A stretch of DNA of 37,879 nucleotides, from assembly GCA_964583765.1 (NCBI GenBank), contig CAZOWW010000049.1:1-37879 (forward strand). The letters are read 5' to 3'. Every line of letters begins with the position of its first letter. The first letter of the stretch is position 1. The translations under genes and the position numbers were made by a program. Below the pieces are notes generated by a model. The model ran no database searches, was not told the DNA's origin, and saw only the letters and a program-made list of their open reading frames with translations. Origin of the DNA: CAZOWW01 sp964583765. Its GTDB lineage: Bacteria > Actinomycetota > Actinomycetes > Actinomycetales > Kineosporiaceae. Shown here piece after piece: positions 33,005-37,879 of the stretch.

Positions 33005-34038
33005 AGGGATCCCACCCGGATCATGGACTTGATGGCACGCCGCTCGTCCATCGCCCGGTAGGCATCGGCCACGTGTTCCAGGTCGGTCTCGTGGTCGAAG
33101 ACGCGGCCGGGGTCGATGGTCCCGGCCAGGACGTCGGTCATCAGGTCGGGGATGTACAGGCGGGCGGGGGCGGGACCACCGCGCCAGCCGACGTTGCGGA
33201 AGAACGTGGTGGCGAACGGGACCTGGCCGTGCGGGACGCCGACGATCCCGAGGGTCGAGCCGGGCCGGGCGATGGCGAATGCCGTGGCGATCGACTGCTC
33301 GGTGCCCACGCATTCCAGGGCGGCGTTCACGCCGATCCGGCCGGTCAGGTCCAGGACCGTCTGCTCGGCCTCGGCGCCCCGGGCCGCGACGATGTCGGTC
33401 GCGCCGAAGGCGCGCGCCAGCTCCTGCCGGTGCGGGTGCCGACTCAGCGCGATGATCCGTTCTGCGCCGAGCCGGGCGGCGGCCAGGACCGCGCAGAGCC
33501 CGACCGCGCCGTCGCCGACCACGGCCACCGTGTCGCCCTTGCTGACCCCGGCGCTGACGGCGGCGTGGTGGCCGGTGGACATCACGTCGGACAGGGCCAG
33601 CAGCGAGCGCAGCGTCTGCTCGGAGTGCCCGGAGCCGGGGACGGGGACCAGGGTGGCGCCGGCCAGCGGGACCCGCACGGCCTGGCCCTGGCCGCCGTCG
33701 GCGTCTCCGTTGCCGAAACCCCCGCCCCGCACACAGCTGATCACCGAACCGTTGCGGCAGTGCGGACAGGTCAGGTCGCTGTACAGGAACGGCGCGACGA
33801 CGAGGTCGCCGGGCGAGATGCCCTGGACCTGGGAGCCGATCTGCTCGACGACGCCGATGAACTCGTGGCCGATTGAGCCGACCGCGTGCGGGCTCTGGCC
33901 CCGGAAGTACCACAGGTCCGACCCGCACACGCAGGACAGCACCACCCGCACGATCGCATCGGTCGGCTCCTGGATGACCGGATCCGGGCGGTCGCCGATC
34001 TCGACGGTTCCCGGGCCGCGGAAGATGGCCGCTCTCAT
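33001..34038 (-). CDS. Zinc-dependent alcohol dehydrogenase (MDR family)
   Basis: A 345-residue medium-chain dehydrogenase. Catalytic zinc ligands lie in LSCVCGSDLW and SIGHEFIG. The structural zinc lobe is LTCPHCRNGSVISC. The NAD(P)-binding motif is VAVVGDGAVGLCAVLAA. The C-terminal FDHETDLEHVADAYRAMDERRAIKSMIRV is typical of the group. The ATG at 34038 begins the family-standard MRAAIFRGPGTVEI; longer readings run back into the divergent promoter region. First gene of the operon with DUF2255 and SDR, divergent from the regulator at 34217. Confidence 0.88.
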   Translation of the reverse strand: MRAAIFRGPGTVEIGDRPDPVIQEPTDAIVRVVLSCVCGSDLWYFRGQSPHAVGSIGHEFIGVVEQIGSQVQGISPGDLVVAPFLYSDLTCPHCRNGSVISCVRGGGFGNGDADGGQGQAVRVPLAGATLVPVPGSGHSEQTLRSLLALSDVMSTGHHAAVSAGVSKGDTVAVVGDGAVGLCAVLAAARLGAERIIALSRHPHRQELARAFGATDIVAARGAEAEQTVLDLTGRIGVNAALECVGTEQSIATAFAIARPGSTLGIVGVPHGQVPFATTFFRNVGWRGGPAPARLYIPDLMTDVLAGTIDPGRVFDHETDLEHVADAYRAMDERRAIKSMIRVGSL

Positions 34039-34216
34039 GGCTGATGCCTCTCGGAGGATGTCGGTTTCCTGGACGGCTGTACCCGTCCAGGTGGTGGCCA
34101 CCCACGGATGGCCGCTCCACCAGAGAACCCCCTGCGCGCGGGATGTGGCAGTGGCTGAGGTTCCAGGTACCACCAGCCCCTCCCCGGCCCGCCACCCAGG
34201 CCGTAGCGTCGAATGC
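34039..34216. promoter_or_regulatory. Divergent control region of the redox operon and its regulator
   Basis: A 178-base gap between the leftward alcohol dehydrogenase and the rightward regulator. A perfect 10-base palindrome GGTGGCCACC at 34093-34102 could be an operator. TAGCGT at 34204-34209 lies 7 bases before the GTG of the regulator without any ribosome site, which fits a leaderless transcript. Confidence 0.4.
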
Positions 34217-35107
34217 GTGGACAACCGGACCGAGGTACGCGAGTTCCTGTCCAGCCGCCGTGCCCGCCTGAGCCCCCAGCAGGCCGGGCTACCGGCCTAC
34301 GGCGGCAACCGCCGGGTCCCCGGGCTGCGGCGGGAGGAGGCCGCGATGCTGTCCGGACTCAGCGTCGACTACTACATCCAGCTCGAACGCGGCCACCTCA
34401 AGGGCGTCTCCGAATCCGTCCTGAACGCCGTCGCGAACGCGTTGCAGCTCGACGACGCGGAGCGGGCTCACCTGTTCGACCTGGCCCGCGCCGCCAGCAC
34501 CTCGGGCACCACGGCGCGCCGGGCCTCACCGCAGCACGTCCGCCCCTGCCTGCAACGGGTCCTGGACGCGATCACCGATGCCCCGGCCTGGATCCGCAAC
34601 GGCCGCGCCGACGTCCTGGCCACCAACCGGCTCGGCCGTGCCCTGTACGCGCCGGTCCTGCAGGACCCCGTCCGACCGGCCAACACCGCCCGGTTCACCT
34701 TCCTCAACGCCGGCGGCCCGCAGTTCTACCGGGACTGGGAGGCCACCGCCAAGGACATGGTCGCCGTGCTGCGCGCCGAGGCCGGCCGCAACCCGTACGA
34801 CCGGGGCCTGAGCGACCTGGTCGGGGAGCTGTCCACCCGCAGCGGCACCTTCCGGACCCTGTGGGCCACCCACGACGTGATGGTGCACCGCACCGGCCGC
34901 AAGCGACTGCACCATCCCGTCGTGGGCGACCTCGACCTCACCTACGAGGCGTTCGACCTGCCCGCCGACCCCGGCCTGCGGATGCTCGTCTACACCGCCG
35001 AACCCGCCACCCCCACCGCCGACGCCCTGTCCATGCTCGCCAGCTGGGCGGCCACCCAGGCCCCACCCGAGCGCGAGCAGGCCGTCCACCTCACCGACGA
35101 AGCCTGA
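34217..35107 (+). CDS. XRE-family regulator with MmyB-like ligand domain
   Basis: A 296-residue DNA-binding regulator. The N-terminal helix-turn-helix is REFLSSRRARLSPQQAGL and LRREEAAMLSGLSVDYYIQL, a form typical of actinobacterial regulators with an MmyB-like (PAS-type) C-terminal domain; that domain includes WIRNGRADVLATNRLGRAL and the late FRTLWATHDV and GDLDLTYEAF blocks. The GTG at 34217 is chosen because it gives the family N terminus and sits 7 bases after a -10-like box. It likely represses or induces the divergent redox operon; the cupin gene 23 bases downstream is probably co-transcribed. Confidence 0.85.
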   Translation: MDNRTEVREFLSSRRARLSPQQAGLPAYGGNRRVPGLRREEAAMLSGLSVDYYIQLERGHLKGVSESVLNAVANALQLDDAERAHLFDLARAASTSGTTARRASPQHVRPCLQRVLDAITDAPAWIRNGRADVLATNRLGRALYAPVLQDPVRPANTARFTFLNAGGPQFYRDWEATAKDMVAVLRAEAGRNPYDRGLSDLVGELSTRSGTFRTLWATHDVMVHRTGRKRLHHPVVGDLDLTYEAFDLPADPGLRMLVYTAEPATPTADALSMLASWAATQAPPEREQAVHLTDEA

Positions 35108-35130
35108 ACAGCACAACCCAAGGAGCAGCC

Positions 35131-35529
35131 ATGCCCATCGAGCCCACGCACCCCAGCAGCGCAGGACGGGCCGAATGGTTCACCGGTGACGTCACCATCG
35201 AACCTATGGTCAAGGCCAGCGAGCCGTCCCGCGTGAACATCAACACCGTGACGTTCGCCCCCGGGGCCCGCACCGCCTGGCACGCCCACACGGTCAGCCA
35301 GACCCTGATCATCACCCACGGCACCGGCCTGCACCAGCCCCGCGGCGAGGCCGTCGATCAGCTCCACCCCGGCGACGTCGTGGTCACCCCCGCCGACGTT
35401 TGGCACTGGCACGGTGCCGCCCCGGACCAGGCCATGAGCCACCTGTCCATCACCGAATCGCCCAGGGACGGCAGGCCCGACGCGCAATGGGGCGAACACG
35501 TCACCGACCAGGAGTACCACCAGCACTGA
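35131..35529 (+). CDS. Cupin domain protein
   Basis: A 132-residue single-domain cupin. Motif 1 is GARTAWHAHTVSQTLIITHG, with two His and a Gln in place of the usual Glu. Motif 2 is PGDVVVTPADVWHWHG, giving the last His ligand. The Gln variant is common in small cupins beside SDR and alcohol dehydrogenase genes. The ATG at 35131 follows AAGGAG. Probably an enzyme or small-molecule sensor of the redox cluster; the substrate is not known. Confidence 0.85.
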   Translation: MPIEPTHPSSAGRAEWFTGDVTIEPMVKASEPSRVNINTVTFAPGARTAWHAHTVSQTLIITHGTGLHQPRGEAVDQLHPGDVVVTPADVWHWHGAAPDQAMSHLSITESPRDGRPDAQWGEHVTDQEYHQH

Positions 35530-35757
35530 TCACAGCTTCCCAGGCCCGGCGCCGCATCACCCGCCTGTGGGAGCGGCTGCCGCCAGCGGTCCGATGATGG
35601 GCGCCAAGGCGGATGCCAGCGCCGTGCCGAGCGTGAGGACGGGCCGGCGGCTCAAGGAAGAGGCGAAGCCAGCCGAGCGTACCCATCGAAGATCGAGAAT
35701 CGTGCCCTGTGGTGCCGGAAATGGCCGGTCAGCGACGGATGCGAAGGAGAGACTCGC
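35530..35757. other. Intergenic region with a possible gene remnant
   Basis: No intact gene. On the minus strand a frame ending at 35557 reads as a protein-like C terminus (RRPVLTLGTALASALAP, IIGPLAAAAPTGG) without a start or upstream domain; it may be a degraded gene end or chance. AAGGAG for the next gene is at the right edge. Confidence 0.3.
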
Positions 35758-36147
35758 ATGTCGATCAGCCCTGTGGGCGCCGGCTCTGCGTGGAACTCCG
35801 CGGCGATGTCAGCGGGATCCAGTGCGGTGACCTCCGGCGACTTCGGCGCCGTCCTGGTGGCACCGCATCGGTTTCACCCGTACGACCCCGCGAACAAGTA
35901 CCTCACCGATGGCGACCGGGTGGCCCTGCGCAACGCGACAGGCGTGGACGTGTGCGCTGATGGCGGGATCACGTCCCCGATGGCAATAGACGCTGCGACG
36001 TACTTCTCGGCCCTGACCGCCGCCGGACAGATAGCCGCGGACCGAGCCGGTGGCCGCCTGACCGGGGCGATCACCCAGGACTACCTGAGCAAGGTCCTCA
36101 CGGCGGCCACGCCAGGCCAGTCCACAGTGCTGGATGCCAGCGTCTGA
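35758..36147 (+). CDS. Small protein of unknown function
   Basis: A 129-residue protein I do not recognise. The ATG at 35758 follows a good ribosome site (AAGGAGA). It begins with a Ser/Ala/Gly-rich stretch (MSISPVGAGSAWNSAAMSAG), then a more ordered part (FGAVLVAPHRFHPYDPANKY, DGDRVALRNATG) and an amphipathic C-terminal region (ATYFSALTAAGQIAADRAGG). No signal peptide or membrane segment. It lies in element-associated DNA between the cupin and the BTAD regulator. Confidence 0.6.
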   Translation: MSISPVGAGSAWNSAAMSAGSSAVTSGDFGAVLVAPHRFHPYDPANKYLTDGDRVALRNATGVDVCADGGITSPMAIDAATYFSALTAAGQIAADRAGGRLTGAITQDYLSKVLTAATPGQSTVLDASV

Positions 36148-36398
36148 ACACCACCTCAAGCAGGTGACGGTATGCGTGGGCGTTCGTCCATGAGTGAGCA
36201 GGGCGCCAGCTGCGATCGTGCAGTGCTGCGGGTCTCGCATGTCCGGCCGTGCGCTGACGTCGGGGCGTTGGGGTTCACGTGGCGGCGGGTATGGGGTCGG
36301 GTACGGGCGGGCCCCCACCCCTGCACGGAATCTCGTGCCCCCGCACACGGCCCGGCCCGGGCGTTCCCGGCGCCCCGGTGTGGCTCACGGTGGACAGT
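36148..36398. other. Convergent intergenic region
   Basis: 251 bases between the small protein and the end of the BTAD regulator. I see no gene or clear terminator; short open frames cross it without recognisable content. Confidence 0.4.
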
Positions 36399-37879
36399 TC
36401 AGGTGTTCTCCGGGCGTCGACCGGGACGTAGCTGCTGGGCCAGGGCGGTGGTCTCCGGGGCGGGTTCCAGGTCCAGTTCGTCCAGGGCGGTCTTCAGGCG
36501 GCGTACCAGGGCGGGGATCTCGCTGTGCCGCCCGGCGGCGGCCAGCGCCCGCATCGCGGTGCGGGCGACCTCCTCGTTGGCCGGGTCGAGATCTACCGCG
36601 GCCATCGCGACCTGCGCGGCCTGGGGATGTTCGCCGGTCTGGGTGAGCAGATCGACCAGATGCAGGTGGGCGCGATGCAGCAGCCGGCGCAGGTGCTCGC
36701 GGGCCGTGTCGATCCACTCGTAGTCCTTGCCCTCGGCCAGGACCTGCCCTCGGGTCATGTCCAGGGCCCGACGCAACAGCGCGATCCGACGGGCCCGTTC
36801 GCCGGTGGGATCAACCCCGGTGGCAGGGGCTGTGGCCTGCTGCACGGTGTCGGTGAACTCCCACAGGTCGACCTGGACCAGGTCGGGATCGAGGTGGTAC
36901 CGACTGTCCTTGTTGATCACTGGTTCGATGCTCCGGTCACCGGCGACCTGGCGGATCGCCCCGCGGAGTTGGGCGACCTCGGTGGACAGACGCTTGTCGG
37001 CCTGTTTCATGGTCGCGGTGGGCCACAGGTGTTCCTTGACGTCGTTCAGCGCCATCCCGGACCGGCGGACCGCCAGCAACACGAGCAGTTCGGTCGCGCC
37101 TGAACGCATCCGGGGGACCGGCGCGCCGGCCCGGTCCCAGATCACCGGAGCGCCCAGCACCCGCACCTGCACCCGCACCCGTGAATCGGTCTCGGGGTGC
37201 GCCGCGGGCTCTGGGGTTCCCTGGCCGGGCCCGGTCTCCTGACCGGGGGTCGGCTCCTCGGGGGCGGGGGTAGCCGCTATGTCGGCGGGCGGAGGTTGGG
37301 GCGGGGCGATCCCGTTCATCGTGGCCGTGAACCGGTCCCTGCCCGATCTTGTCCCGGGGCTCGAGCGGTCCGTGGGTGCGGGGATACCGGTGTGGGCCTC
37401 GCGCACCACGCCCAGGGCGTCCATGGCAGCGTCGGTGTCCAGGACCGCCACCCGCCCGCAGGCACCAGCCCCGAGCCCGAGCATCGGATAGGGATCGCCG
37501 TCACCGTGGTCGGCCTGCTCGTGCTCGACTCGGGGCGGGTGGTCCGGGTCGTGTAGGTGACCGTCGGCCTGGATCTCCAGGGTGGCCCCGGGGGTCCAAC
37601 GCCCAAGGACCACGACGCTGATCCCGACCGGGGCGCCCTGGGCGGCCACGGCGGCCAGCCGGTCGGCCAGGTCCGGTGGTGGGGCCTGGGTCAGCAGGAG
37701 CAGGGTCGGTAGGTACTCGGTGAACGGGTCGTTGTCATCCAGGTCGGCCCGGTCGGTGACGTGGTAGGCGTCCAGGAGCACGCGACGATCGCGGGCCTCC
37801 TGCTCGACGTAGGTCAGGGCGGCGGCTAGGGCCTGTTTCGGAACTGGAATTTGGGCGGGTGAAGTCCGGTTCGTCCCGA
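36399..37879 (-). CDS. BTAD-type (AfsR/SARP-related) regulator, 5' end outside window
   Basis: The frame is open to the right edge, so the N terminus is missing. The visible 493 codons contain, in order: a region LPTLLLLTQAPPPDLADRL and VGISVVVLGRWTPGATLEI of unclear fold; a Pro/Gly-rich linker; a winged-helix DNA-binding domain (VRVLGAPVIWDRAGAPVPRM, ATELLVLLAVRRSGMALNDV, about 37180-36940); and a bacterial transcriptional activator domain of helical repeats (EFTDTVQQA to IPALVRRLKTALDELDLEP, about 36900-36440). Proteins of this shape are frequent on actinobacterial integrative and conjugative elements, in keeping with the nearby recombinase remnant. Confidence 0.8.
   Translation of the reverse strand, partial: GTNRTSPAQIPVPKQALAAALTYVEQEARDRRVLLDAYHVTDRADLDDNDPFTEYLPTLLLLTQAPPPDLADRLAAVAAQGAPVGISVVVLGRWTPGATLEIQADGHLHDPDHPPRVEHEQADHGDGDPYPMLGLGAGACGRVAVLDTDAAMDALGVVREAHTGIPAPTDRSSPGTRSGRDRFTATMNGIAPPQPPPADIAATPAPEEPTPGQETGPGQGTPEPAAHPETDSRVRVQVRVLGAPVIWDRAGAPVPRMRSGATELLVLLAVRRSGMALNDVKEHLWPTATMKQADKRLSTEVAQLRGAIRQVAGDRSIEPVINKDSRYHLDPDLVQVDLWEFTDTVQQATAPATGVDPTGERARRIALLRRALDMTRGQVLAEGKDYEWIDTAREHLRRLLHRAHLHLVDLLTQTGEHPQAAQVAMAAVDLDPANEEVARTAMRALAAAGRHSEIPALVRRLKTALDELDLEPAPETTALAQQLRPGRRPENT

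Overview
The window is high-GC DNA with GTG starts, ATGA/GTGA stop-start overlaps, Tat/lipoprotein signals and leaderless-type promoters. These point to an actinobacterium (Actinomycetota); the genus cannot be told from this sequence alone. No rRNA, CRISPR array or intact transposon was seen.

Left part (1-10061): a carbohydrate ABC importer (lipoprotein binding protein plus two permeases, no ATPase gene) runs rightward. It faces a leftward molybdate module: a HTH-TOBE molybdate-responsive regulator (6398-6805) followed by modA, modB and modC. Divergent from the regulator is a Tat-exported, His-rich PHP-domain phosphoesterase, coupled by a GTGA overlap to an unrecognised gene (8940-10061). A non-coding stretch of about 0.8 kb follows, with a (CAGAG)8 microsatellite and a perfect GC palindrome.

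Centre (10856-30050): a large exopolysaccharide-type locus, all on the + strand, in three blocks. Block 1 (10856-19722) is tightly overlapping: acyl carrier protein, Wzx-like flippase, hexapeptide acyltransferase, acyl-AMP ligase, SGNH-like hydrolase, AcpS-type phosphopantetheinyl transferase, a second ACP-like protein without the attachment serine, an AsnB-type amidotransferase and a NadE-type ammonia ligase. Block 2 (20442-23639) has a WecG/TagA glycosyltransferase and two GT2 glycosyltransferases. Block 3 (23901-30050) has a Wzz-like membrane protein, a large Wzy-type polymerase fused to a second Wzz-like domain, a secreted glycoside-hydrolase-like lipoprotein and a rhamnosyltransferase-family protein. 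The inferred product is a lipid-linked repeat-unit polysaccharide. A self-contained carrier-protein and amidation branch may add an acyl, aminoacyl or amide decoration. The combination resembles the ACP / acyl-CoA ligase / amidotransferase genes that accompany exosortase-A polysaccharide loci in Gram-negative bacteria, but no exosortase is present here. This branch is the best candidate for an undescribed system.

Right part (30190-37879): a tRNA-Lys(CTT) gene is overlapped at its 3' end by an antisense large serine recombinase that has lost its catalytic-serine N terminus. This marks the edge of a decayed integrative element. Next to it are a redox operon (zinc alcohol dehydrogenase, DUF2255 protein, SDR) divergent from an MmyB-like XRE regulator and a cupin, then a small unknown protein and a BTAD-type regulator that runs off the window.
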